From Bacteroides thetaiotaomicron VPI-5482 (GTDB taxonomy: Bacteria; Bacteroidota; Bacteroidia; Bacteroidales; Bacteroidaceae): a stretch of DNA of 64,000 nt. This document shows, in pieces, positions 19,001-25,419 of the stretch (position 1 is its first letter; each line of letters opens with the position of its first letter). A model generated the notes under the pieces. That model was not told the DNA's origin. It saw only the letters and a program-made list of their open reading frames with translations, and made no database searches. The translations under genes and the position numbers were made by a program. The stretch lies in assembly GCF_000011065.1 (NCBI RefSeq), contig NC_004663.1, forward strand, positions 5,580,001 through 5,644,000, read 5' to 3'.

Positions 19001-19392
19001 GGGCTATCGTCCACTGCGTCTATAATAGTACCGGTTACAGTACGTTTTTTCTTTTGTTGGGTGTTATTCGTTTTTTGTACGTTAAGAATAACCTCTTTGT
19101 TTTTTACGATATAGCTAATACCGCTGTCTTTGAAAACTTCATCCAGAATCTCGTCAATAGGACCATTACAATTAATGTCTTTCCGTTGTTTGTCTTCGAG
19201 ATCTGCTGCATTGTAGAAGAACGTGTAGTCGCTGTTTTTTTCTATAAGCTGGATAGCTTGCATAATAGTGATTGATTGCCCCTTGATAGATATGTGTCCT
19301 TGAGCTCCAAGAGCGGACAAGGGGTAAAAGAGCAAAACGAGTGCGATATGCTTCAGATATCGCCTCCGGTAACAACTGTGATTTTTTTTCAT
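16039..19392 (-). CDS. SusC-like TonB-dependent receptor with N-terminal STN signalling domain
   Basis: The 1117-residue outer-membrane transporter has a signal peptide, then an STN (secretin/TonB N-terminal) domain at about 33-105 (ITIMQAIQLIEKNSDYTFFYNA). A carboxypeptidase-D-like regulatory domain follows at about 115-200, then the plug (GSGTQKKVSVTGAITSIKG, YIRGIGTFGG, DASATAIYGSRGANGVMIVTTK) and the barrel ending in GIQLQF. STN domains contact a FecR-type anti-sigma factor in the periplasm. This fits the anti-sigma fragments and ECF sigma gene just upstream. Substrate is inferred to be a mucin O-glycan from neighbouring enzymes. It is the first gene after the anti-sigma fragment, 50 bp away. 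Confidence 0.95.
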   Translation of the reverse strand: MKKNHSCYRRRYLKHIALVLLFYPLSALGAQGHISIKGQSITIMQAIQLIEKNSDYTFFYNAADLEDKQRKDINCNGPIDEILDEVFKDSGISYIVKNKEVILNVQKTNNTQQKKKRTVTGTIIDAVDDSPIIGANITIKGDKNTGTISDIDGNFSLSIPDNKTILVVTYIGYKTREVPVEDLGNIKIVLEGDDHTLNEVVVVGSGTQKKVSVTGAITSIKGASLKLPSSTLSNSFAGKLAGVIAKTNSGEPGSGAEFYIRGIGTFGGRATPLILLDDVEISSGDLNYVPAENIESFSILKDASATAIYGSRGANGVMIVTTKGGEYNSKTSINVTAENSFNYLDKFPEFVDGATYMDMYNKASLARNSSATPKYSATDMERTASGVNPYLYPDVNWQDVLFKNMSMRQRANVNISGGGSKVKYYMSLDVSHDSGLLNTGKAYSWNNNINIMNYTFQNNIAYKLTPTTTIKMNMNAQIRQKKSPNVSSEDLFKQILTTTPIEFPVTYPSQDGRIMYGNNIISGSTLYTNPYARMMTSFAETNENTLNTVIKIDQDLDFITKGLKINAFVNFKTWSSSYFDRSIAPYYYRIKSGSYDETDLENTNYELELLNSNGSDYISQSAIGKSSDQTFELQFNLNYARQFGLHNVGAMLLYKQREYRSDVLPNRNQGLSGRLTYDYGQRYLFEFNFGYNGTERLAKEDRFGFFPAVSLGWVISNEAFFEPMKNVVDNLKIRGSYGLVGSDDLATAGGSYYLYIDKITNNDLSYLKWTSGQNMDYQLGGPQMAYYAMSGLGWEKVKKLDIGIDFTLFRNWTFTFDYFYDKRYDIFMNREAWPQSLAYHIAKPWSNIGKMDNKGVEFSINYANNFSKDLSVSLQANFTYNKNKMVYVDEPEYPTIWKSETGKPYSRITGYIAEGLFKSQEEIDNSPAQNLGSTPKVGDIKYRDLNGDGIIDSDDQTMISKYGSTPRLQYGFGGTVNYKKFDFGVFFSGSALRSIMTNGIDPFQEGIAVGNRNVLKYIADNYWSEEKQNWDAKYPRLGLLATDVANNTVNSSYWLRNGSFLRLKNVEVGYKIPYGRIFVSAANLFTFSPFDLWDPELSSWNSYPMQKTVNVGIQLQF

Positions 19393-19442
19393 GATTTAAC
19401 TTGTTGTGAGGTTAAATATTGGGTTAATTATTAGAAATATGG

Positions 19443-20096
19443 TTAATTATATATTACTATTTTTCTATTCTGTTTTTTGTATGTAAGGTTAAGGCTGAAA
19501 CAGAGTTTATCTATCACGTCATCCAATGTTTCATCATAACGGATGCTGCCTGTGAATGAAGGCTGTTTAGTAAACTTTCCTTCTAGAATTATATTTGATT
19601 GGTATATTTGATTTATAATCGAAATGAGCTGGGATAATGGGGTTTCTTTGAAGTTGTATCTTCCGTCCTTCCAATTGATATCCATAACATTCTCAACTAA
19701 TGTTTGTGCATTGTTTGGATTATACATTACCTTTTGCGATGGAGACATGATAATTTTCTCTCCTGTAGATTCTACATTGAATTCAATTTTACCATGAAAC
19801 AGCGTGATTTCATTTTTTTCAGCATTAGTTTGCTTGATTTGGAAACAGGTTCCCTTTACTTCTATAAAAGCTTTATTAATATGTACTTGGAAGAAACTGC
19901 CTTCATGTTTATATACCTCAAAAAATGAGTTGCCTTCTAACCATACTTCTCTTTTTTTGTTGAAGGCTTTTGTGTATTTAATGGAACTACCTGATTCCAT
20001 CCATACTTTTGTACTATCCGGTAAAACGTGCATTTGGTTTTGTTGTGCTATCACCTTTATAAATTCGTCGTTAATATTATCTCTGATTGAATTCAT
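19443..20096 (-). CDS. C-terminal (FecR plus DUF4974) part of a split anti-sigma factor
   Basis: The 217 codons from the first ATG encode the periplasmic FecR domain (LPDSTKVWMESGSSIKY, EVWLEGNSFFEV, VHINKAFIEVKGTCFQIK) and the C-terminal DUF4974 secretin-like domain (FKETPLSQLISIINQIYQ). The same frame stays open upstream to 20207 and encodes a perfect membrane helix (WHFAVASLALLLTIGGFW, 20150-20097), then LVLTEL at the recombination site. So the true protein began further upstream, and the ATG at 20096 is internal to the membrane segment. The missing cytoplasmic N-terminus is on the opposite strand at 20363-20596. As it stands this is a gene fragment without a natural start, in line with susC. 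Confidence 0.9.
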   Translation of the reverse strand: MNSIRDNINDEFIKVIAQQNQMHVLPDSTKVWMESGSSIKYTKAFNKKREVWLEGNSFFEVYKHEGSFFQVHINKAFIEVKGTCFQIKQTNAEKNEITLFHGKIEFNVESTGEKIIMSPSQKVMYNPNNAQTLVENVMDINWKDGRYNFKETPLSQLISIINQIYQSNIILEGKFTKQPSFTGSIRYDETLDDVIDKLCFSLNLTYKKQNRKIVIYN

Positions 20097-20150
20097 CCAA
20101 AATCCTCCTATTGTTAGTAAAAGAGCAAGTGAAGCTACGGCAAAATGCCA

Positions 20151-20173
20151 TCTTAGTTCTGTTAGAACTAAGA
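20151..20173. repeat. Inversion site 1 (palindrome with 10-bp arms)
   Basis: A perfect palindrome with 10-base arms around a GTT spacer (20161-20163). Its 15-base core on the plus strand is AGTTCTGTTAGAACT (20155-20169), the exact reverse complement of the core at 20575-20589. It lies inside the anti-sigma reading frame at the codons for VLTEL, just before the membrane helix. An asymmetric spacer inside symmetric arms is what a site-specific recombinase uses to set orientation. Confidence 0.8.
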
Positions 20174-20256
20174 TAAAAAAATGACTTTTCGAAAAAAAAA
20201 CTTCTTTTTAATTGGGTGGTAGTATATTGATTATTAAGTTGTTGTGGTTTTAATAA

Positions 20257-20264
20257 TAATTTTG
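20257..20264 (+). promoter_or_regulatory. Candidate -7 element (TAATTTTG) inside the invertible segment
   Basis: TAATTTTG matches TAnnTTTG and points toward the anti-sigma N-terminal fragment and, beyond it, the sigma gene. No good TTTG is found at the right distance upstream. If the segment flips, this element would point toward the anti-sigma/susC side instead. Confidence 0.35.
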
Positions 20265-20362
20265 CTATTTTTTTTATCGAAGGGATGTGGGGATAGACTT
20301 AACTCAAGTGTATTTATAATATACGAGTAATAATAAATAGAATAATAACAAAGTAAGATAGG

Positions 20363-20596
20363 ATGGATAAAGATACAAAGATGAGTTTGATTAAAGGTTT
20401 GCTGGCAGGACAGCTGACTAAAAAGCAGCGAAGGAGCTATGCTGACCTGGAATCAGTGGATAGAGAACTTAAAATACAATGGAATGAATCAGAAAATAAA
20501 GCTATAGATTTTAAAATAAAAGAACAGATCTGGGAAAAAGTAAAAGCAAGATGTGTAGATAGGAAAAGAAACAAAGTTCTAACAGAACTTAGTTGA
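20363..20596 (+). CDS. N-terminal cytoplasmic part of the split anti-sigma factor
   Basis: 77 codons from ATG 20363 (a second ATG is at 20381). The protein is charged and helical (LLAGQLTKKQRRSYADLES, FKIKEQIWEKVKARC), like the cytoplasmic sigma-binding domain that opens Bacteroides FecR-type anti-sigma factors, where an IWxxI segment precedes the membrane helix. It ends KVLTELS just after the inversion site, where the minus-strand fragment continues LVLTELRWHFAV. Taken alone it would look like a small hypothetical protein. Whether it is made and still binds the sigma factor in this orientation is open. It points toward the sigma gene, 129 bp downstream. Confidence 0.8.
   Translation: MDKDTKMSLIKGLLAGQLTKKQRRSYADLESVDRELKIQWNESENKAIDFKIKEQIWEKVKARCVDRKRNKVLTELS
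20574..20590. repeat. Inversion site 2
   Basis: AAGTTCT, spacer AAC, AGAACTT: a palindrome with 7-base arms at the 3' end of the N-terminal anti-sigma fragment. The 15-base core (20575-20589) is identical, in inverted orientation, to the core of site 1. The frame across it is the same as in site 1. Confidence 0.8.
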
Positions 20597-20676
20597 AATT
20601 AATAATTAGAATAGATTTTGAAGACATTATTAAAGGAAAAAAGGTAACTTTATTATAAATAAAAATCAAAAAAAAT

Positions 20677-20707
20677 GTTGCGGTTAATAGTTATTTCTTT
20701 ATTTTTG
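20677..20707 (+). promoter_or_regulatory. Promoter of the ECF sigma gene
   Basis: GTTG at 20677-20680, a 19-base gap, then TATTTTTG at 20700-20707. This is close to the Bacteroides consensus TTTG-N19-21-TAnnTTTG. It lies 18 bases before the sigma start and outside the invertible segment, so the sigma gene has its own promoter in either orientation. Confidence 0.6.
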
Positions 20708-20725
20708 TAACACAATTGAAAAGAG

Positions 20726-21271
20726 ATGGAGGAGACAATAATTCTGGAAAAGGTAAAAGCGGGAGATGCGGCTGCATTTTCTTTGCTGTATGACCTTTAT
20801 TGGCTGAAGGTTTATAACTTTGCACGACTTTATATCACTTCATCTTCCGTGATTTCAGAAGTAGTTCAGGATGTTTTTGTGAAAGTTTGGGAGTCCAAAG
20901 AGTTTCTTGATATTACCAAGAATTTTGATGGGTTGCTTTTTATGATTACCCGTAATATTATATTCAATTATTCGCGTAGACATTTTAACGAGCTGAATTT
21001 TAAAATGACAGTTCTGAAAGGACTTGAAAATTCTTATGATATAGAAGAGGAATTGGATGCTGCTGATTTGAAGAACTATATTGATAAATTGATTTCGCAA
21101 CTTCCGGCCAGACGACAGCAGATCTTTAGAATGAGCCGCGAAGAGCATCTATCTAATCGGGAAATCGCGGAACGTTGTGCAGTCAGTGAAAAAGCAATAG
21201 AACGGCAGATAACATTAGCATTGAAGTTCATCAAAGAGAACCTTCCTTTATTTGTCGTATTTATGGGATAA
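20726..21271 (+). CDS. ECF-type RNA polymerase sigma factor of PUL 1
   Basis: 181 residues, normal for the SigW-like Bacteroidetes ECF group. Region 2 (about 10-85) reads DAAAFSLLYDLYWLKVYNFARLYI, then VVQDVFVKVWES. Region 4 (about 115-170) holds the helix-turn-helix LSNREIAERCAVSEKAIERQITLALKFIKE. These sigma factors are held by a FecR-type anti-sigma and released when the partner SusC binds its glycan. Here the anti-sigma gene is divided on both strands, so control may differ from the textbook scheme. The gene is divergent from susC and convergent with GH110. Start supported by GAGATGG spacing and the promoter just upstream. Confidence 0.93.
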   Translation: MEETIILEKVKAGDAAAFSLLYDLYWLKVYNFARLYITSSSVISEVVQDVFVKVWESKEFLDITKNFDGLLFMITRNIIFNYSRRHFNELNFKMTVLKGLENSYDIEEELDAADLKNYIDKLISQLPARRQQIFRMSREEHLSNREIAERCAVSEKAIERQITLALKFIKENLPLFVVFMG

Positions 21272-21277
21272 AGGCTC

Positions 21278-21315
21278 AAACGTATTCATACCCATGCTTG
21301 AGTCTGAATACGTTT
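21278..21315. terminator. Hairpin between convergent sigma and GH110 genes
   Basis: AAACGTATTCA (21278-21288) pairs perfectly with TGAATACGTTT (21305-21315), loop 16 bases. It sits between two convergent stops and can serve both directions. The T-run is short on each side. Confidence 0.6.
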
Positions 21316-21335
21316 AATTGGCTATATGGTGTTTC

Positions 21336-23183
21336 TTATTTTTTCAGTTTAAAGAAAGGATTCTTGCTAATCTTGACATCCGAAGGTTTCATCTTTTCAA
21401 TTGTAACAATACGTCCTAATACATCCCCTTCAATCTTATTGTTTGAAATAACTACAGATTTACATGCTTCCAGCGTAATACCTTCTTTGCGATAGTGATA
21501 AGGCTGGTAAGTCGTATCACGTATGAGTGTATTGGAGGAGAAGGTGAGCCCGTTTACCGAACGTGCGAAGAGTATCGGATAATCAAATAGGTGGAAGGTA
21601 TTATCCATAATGCGGATATTGCGATGATAGGGGTACTTCTGTTCCGGTGTCGGTATTTCCGGGTCAATGCTAATCACAGCTTCACAGAATTGATAAATTG
21701 AAGAATTGCAAGGGTAACGGAAATCATTGTTGCGTATCAGCACATCTTTGACAGCTCCTGATTCATACCATGCGTTTGCGTCTCCGGCAATCAGAATGGC
21801 AGAGCCGCTGGATTCGAATACATTGTTCTCGATAATAACCTTGCCGGGAGTAGATACAAGCAGACCACGTGCCCGGCAACTTCCGAAATGGCAGTTGCGT
21901 ATTTCTGCATCAGGTGTGCAGGTCAGATTCTCTATTACATATCCGGCTTCCACTCCGGCTGGAAGTGGTACTGATAATTCGATGATAAATTCAGCTTTAT
22001 TCAGTGCTTCAAATTTATTCATTTTACCGGTAGCTACGGTACGCATGGTTTTATGCTCTATAAATCCGATTGTTTCGTCTGGGCGTCCCCATTCCATCCC
22101 TTCACTCATGTCTTGCATGAACTTGCATTTGATACGGGTAGGAGAAAGAACTTCCATAATACGGGAACATGTTCCATGGATGTTAATAGGGTCATCCATC
22201 AATCCTGCCCAACTACAGTTCTCAATCTTGAGTAATCCGCTGCATCCCATGAAGTGGAAACCGTCGTCATGTCCGCTCAGCACACGTTTCTTGGAAGTGT
22301 TAGGGATGATATGTACATCATTGAAAGAGATATTCTTGCTATATTGTGACAGAATTCCCAGTCCGCAGGTATGGAATAGCTTTACGTTCTCTAGCTTTGT
22401 ATCCATACTGTGGTAAATGAAGATACCGGCGTGATCTCTGGTGCTGTGTCGTAACACAAGGACCGTACCCGGCGCAGGGAAGAATTTATCAGCCTCCTTT
22501 TTAGGATCGGATAAGCGTATTAATCCGGGGTTTATTTCTGTTGCATCGTATGAGCGCCAGCCTAAGTTATCACCTGTATTTGGCAGGACGAGATGGGTGT
22601 CGGGATCAAACTGCATGATCGCCCAAAGACTGCTTTTCCATCCTTCGCCGACAAAAGTCAGTCGTTTGTTTTCTATGATATAAGGATATTGGTGGGAGTC
22701 GATTTCGATCTCAAGGTATTCGGAGGTAGATTGAGTGACAATACCTTGCGCAGTTAATGGGATTTCCCAATCGACGGAGAAATTCTTTAAAGTAATGTTC
22801 CGGCAATGATCCAAAGTGAATGGTTGCATCCGTCCATGCATAATAAACTCAGAACCATTACCGTCAATCGTCAGATCATTGATCTGCTCCAATAGCACGG
22901 CGAGAATTTTGGGATTAACATCGTAGGTGTTCGTTTCGTAATAATCTTTTTCGATAGCATGTTGTGCCCAGAAGTCATATCTTCCTTTTGGGAAAACAAG
23001 CGTGGAACCGGGATGTTGCTTGCAAGCATCGATTGCCTTTTGTATAAATGGAACTGCGTTGATACGGCTGTCGGGTTTCAAACCGAAATCAGATACGGAA
23101 ATAATCTTGCTTGCTGCAATGCTGTTTACGCAAAGTAAAAGTGCAGATAGTAAGCATGTCTTTAATGATAGGAATGTTCTCAT
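21336..23183 (-). CDS. glaB: GH110 alpha-1,3-galactosidase (GlaB-like), exported
   Basis: 615 residues with a signal peptide (CVNSIAASK near residue 24). The rest is a right-handed parallel beta-helix with short repeated strands (TIDGNGSEFIMHGR, CRNITLKNFSVDWE, ENVKLFHTCGLGILSQYSKNISFNDVHI, IENNVFESSGSAILIAGD). I recognise the GH110 signature around GHDDGFHFMGCSGLLKIENCSWAGLMDDPINIHGT. GH110 enzymes are inverting and remove alpha-1,3-linked galactose from blood group B and linear alpha-Gal structures. The B type also accepts the unbranched linear antigen; which subtype this is needs alignment. It lies 39 bp after a GH109 gene, giving a two-gene blood-group B/A unit. Confidence 0.88.
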   Translation of the reverse strand: MRTFLSLKTCLLSALLLCVNSIAASKIISVSDFGLKPDSRINAVPFIQKAIDACKQHPGSTLVFPKGRYDFWAQHAIEKDYYETNTYDVNPKILAVLLEQINDLTIDGNGSEFIMHGRMQPFTLDHCRNITLKNFSVDWEIPLTAQGIVTQSTSEYLEIEIDSHQYPYIIENKRLTFVGEGWKSSLWAIMQFDPDTHLVLPNTGDNLGWRSYDATEINPGLIRLSDPKKEADKFFPAPGTVLVLRHSTRDHAGIFIYHSMDTKLENVKLFHTCGLGILSQYSKNISFNDVHIIPNTSKKRVLSGHDDGFHFMGCSGLLKIENCSWAGLMDDPINIHGTCSRIMEVLSPTRIKCKFMQDMSEGMEWGRPDETIGFIEHKTMRTVATGKMNKFEALNKAEFIIELSVPLPAGVEAGYVIENLTCTPDAEIRNCHFGSCRARGLLVSTPGKVIIENNVFESSGSAILIAGDANAWYESGAVKDVLIRNNDFRYPCNSSIYQFCEAVISIDPEIPTPEQKYPYHRNIRIMDNTFHLFDYPILFARSVNGLTFSSNTLIRDTTYQPYHYRKEGITLEACKSVVISNNKIEGDVLGRIVTIEKMKPSDVKISKNPFFKLKK

Positions 23184-23222
23184 GTGTTTTTTTATAGTTT
23201 AATTGGGGTAAATAGGTAAAAT

Positions 23223-24482
23223 CTAATGTTTGTGTTTTTTCCAGACACCTCTGGTGAAATCCGGTATTTCTACAGGAATACTTCCGTTCAATACTGACTT
23301 CTCGCTTAATTCGGTGATACACGACCATTCGGCTGCATCATAAACGTCCATGTCAAGGGGCAGTCCGTTGCGCAGGCAATATATTAACCGATAATCCATT
23401 ACATAGTTCATTTCGTTCGGTAATCCTTTACGATGTGCTTCCTCGCCGATGGTGGCGCTAAAAGGGTGTTTATAGCGAGTTAATACTGTCTCCAGTGCTT
23501 CGCCTTCAAGCGGAGTATCTCCATGAGAATCCAGGGCAATGCATGGTACCGGATATTTTTGTGCAAAGCCGAGTGTACCGCATACTGTTTGCAGGCGACT
23601 GTAAGGGCGGGGAGTAGAAACATTATACTGAAGCATGATCGTTTTTCCTTTGGCGGTATGGATAAGCGTGGTGTTGACATCTCCCAGCTTATACTTCTGA
23701 CGGGCTTCCGGTGAGTTCTCTCCGAATCTTTTCCGCGCATACTCGCTCATGCCGGCCTGATGGGTGGACATGGATACGAGATATTCCATTCTGTCATTGC
23801 GGTGGATGTCGAGAATCTGACATGCAGGTCCCAGTCCGTGGGTGGGGTAGGGATTGCCTGTATGTTCGATACTGTATCTTTTTCCCCAGTGATTGTGGTA
23901 ACCGCCTTCGCTCTCTTCGGCAAAATACATGGAACGGAGATCGTGAATATACGCTCCTTCTACATGCATTATTTCTCCGAGTACACCTTGACGTGCCATT
24001 TCGAGAGTAGTCAGGGCAAAAGGGTCATAACAGCAATTTTCCAGCATGATACAGTGGCGTCTTGTCTTTTCTGCTGTATCGACCAGTTGCCAGCATTCGG
24101 CTATATTCATGGCGGCAGGAACTTCGATAGCTACATGTTTGCCGCATTCCATTGCATAGGTTGCCATTGGGGTGTGAGTGAGCCAGTCTGTACAGATAAA
24201 AATTAAATCCAGATCGTTGCATTCACACATCTTTCGCCAGCCGCCTGGTCCGGTATATCCCGTGGCTTCGGGGTGCTTTGCTTCTTTGAGTATGAGTTGG
24301 GCTTTGTTCAAGTTACCTTCCCTGATTTCGCTGAGAGCTTTGATTTCGGTTCCTTCTATTTGCAGATAACGTTGCAGGGTGAGTAGCCCTCGATTCCCCA
24401 ATCCTATGATTCCGATGCGGACAATTGGGATAGGGGGGTGTGCCAATTGCAGTACGTGTGATTGCGTTGGAGAATCTTCCAT
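23223..24482 (-). CDS. GH109-family glycosidase lacking a signal peptide
   Basis: 419 residues. The Rossmann motif [10 protein letters not shown] comes at about residue 23, directly after a short polar N-terminus ([17 protein letters not shown]). The reading frame meets a stop upstream, so no signal peptide can be added. Family segments match the exported copy: [77 protein letters not shown]. The expected reaction is removal of alpha-GalNAc with bound NAD. A cytoplasmic location would imply it acts on imported oligosaccharide, or is a related oxidoreductase. It precedes the GH110 gene by 39 bp on the same strand. Confidence 0.85.
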
Positions 24483-24503
24483 GTTCTTAGAGGTTTAAAG
24501 TTA

Positions 24504-24539
24504 TACAAAAAAGAGAATCTAATTTCTCAGATTCTCTTT
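24504..24539 (-). terminator. Rho-independent terminator of the tRNA operon
   Basis: AAAGAGAATCT (24510-24520) pairs perfectly with AGATTCTCTTT (24529-24539). On the minus strand the stem follows tRNA-Gly by 4 bases and is followed by a T-run (TTTTTT) at 24510-24505. Confidence 0.8.
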
Positions 24540-24543
24540 GAAG

Positions 24544-24616
24544 AGCGGAAGACGGGGCTCAAACCCGCGACCCTCAGCTTGGAAGGCTAATGCTCTATCA
24601 ACTGAGCTACTTCCGC
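24544..24616 (-). tRNA. tRNA-Gly (anticodon TCC)
   Basis: The minus strand begins GCGGAAG and ends CTTCCGC plus discriminator T, a full 7-bp acceptor stem. The anticodon loop CTTCCAA sits between TTAGC and GCTGA. The T-arm reads GCGGGTTTGAGCCCCGT. No CCA is encoded. It lies 8 bp after tRNA-Tyr and shares its promoter. Confidence 0.96.
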
Positions 24617-24624
24617 AATTTTTG

Positions 24625-24707
24625 TGGGCAAAGATGGATTCGAACCACCGAAGGCGTAAGCCAGCAGATTTACAGTCTGCCCCATTTGGCCACTCTGGTA
24701 TTTGCCC
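24625..24707 (-). tRNA. tRNA-Tyr (anticodon GTA)
   Basis: The minus strand begins GGGCAAA and ends TTTGCCC plus discriminator A. The anticodon loop is CTGTAAA between matched stems. A long variable arm (CTGGCTTACGCCTTCGG) marks a class II tRNA, giving 83 nt as expected for bacterial tRNA-Tyr. First gene of the two-tRNA operon. Confidence 0.96.
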
Positions 24708-24746
24708 TTTTGTGCTTTTGAGGAGGTTTGTTTCTCAATTGCGGTG

Positions 24747-24777
24747 CAAAGATACAACTATTTATTTAAACTCCAAA
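24747..24777 (-). promoter_or_regulatory. Promoter of the tRNA-Tyr/tRNA-Gly operon
   Basis: Read on the minus strand: TTTG (24777-24774), exactly 19 bases, then TATCTTTG (24754-24747). This is a perfect match to the Bacteroides promoter consensus. Its -33 half overlaps the last codons of ribH. Confidence 0.8.
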
Positions 24778-25252
24778 CAAAATCGATCATTTTTATTGCA
24801 GAAATTGCACATTCATCTCCTTTGTTACCCAGTTTGCCACCGGCACGATCCTCTGCTTGCTCCATTGTATTGGTGGTAATTAATCCGTAAATGACTGGTA
24901 TGTCGCCAGTTGCGTTTAATTCGGTAATTCCTTGAGTCGCTCCCATACAAACATAATCAAAATGTGGAGTATCTCCTTTAATTACACAACCGATTGCAAT
25001 AATTGCATCCACATCGCAATTTTCCATCATTTGATTGGCGCCGAAAGTTAGTTCGAAACTTCCCGGTACAGTTTTTACCAGAATATTTTCATCTTTCACT
25101 CCATGTTTTTTTAATGTATTGACTGCGCCGTTCAATAAGGCTCCGGTAATATTGAAATTCCATTCGGATACGACGATGCCGAATTTCATGTTTTCAGCGT
25201 TTGGTACAGAGTTGAAATCGTATTCGGATAAGTTATGGTATGCTGTTGCCAT
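24758..25252 (-). CDS. ribH: 6,7-dimethyl-8-ribityllumazine synthase
   Basis: 164 residues, normal for RibH. It joins the ribityl-aminouracil and the four-carbon butanone phosphate in riboflavin synthesis and forms capsid-like oligomers in the cytoplasm. Motifs: [13 protein letters not shown] (substrate loop), [28 protein letters not shown] with the conserved His of the active site, and [21 protein letters not shown]. The 3' end carries the tRNA promoter. It is the downstream partner of the TPR gene, separated by a 168-bp gap holding a large inverted repeat, so the two may not be in one operon. Confidence 0.96.
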
Positions 25253-25295
25253 AATTGTAGTAATTAAAGTGGGTTATAAATACATGATTTTAAAA

Positions 25296-25391
25296 AGGCA
25301 CGGATTACACGGATTTCACGGTAGCTTCGCATAATTGCATTAGTACATATTGTGCGTACTAAAAACCGTGAAATCCGTGTAATCCGTGCCT
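25296..25391. repeat. Perfect 27-bp inverted repeat, intergenic
   Basis: The arms at 25296-25322 and 25365-25391 are perfect reverse complements, starting AGGCACGGATTACACGGATT and separated by 42 bases. Inside each arm CACGGATT is itself repeated. RNA from either strand would form a long hairpin. It lies between the TPR gene and ribH. I recall similar CACGGATTACACGGATT units scattered in Bacteroides genomes, so this is probably one copy of a dispersed repeat family. Confidence 0.8.
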
Positions 25392-25419
25392 AACCTTATA
25401 TTATATATAATAAGGTATA

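Larger units (their letters stand above)
20151..20592. other. Putative invertible DNA segment splitting the anti-sigma gene
   Basis: The segment between the two inverted sites carries the anti-sigma N-terminal codons, its start and an AT-rich promoter region. The cores sum to the same mirror value (20155+20589 = 20169+20575), so flipping moves the ATG at 20363 to position 20381 on the minus strand. This makes one 939-bp frame (312 codons plus stop) running to 19443. Both frames read GTT CTA ACA GAA CT at the junction, so no codon is lost. The two ends of the proposed protein fit the FecR anti-sigma plan: cytoplasmic helix domain, membrane helix, FecR domain, DUF4974. No recombinase gene lies in the window. 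Confidence 0.8.

Noticed and set aside
20094..20108. GGAGG eight bases before the ATG at 20096, looking like a ribosome binding site for a 217-residue protein
   Set aside because: These bases encode IGGFW of the membrane helix in the same frame, and the FecR family needs that helix. The signal is best read as coding sequence.
24544..24707. tRNA pair as a possible integration site for a genomic island
   Set aside because: No integrase gene and no repeated tRNA 3' end is found on either side; the neighbouring PUL has normal local composition.
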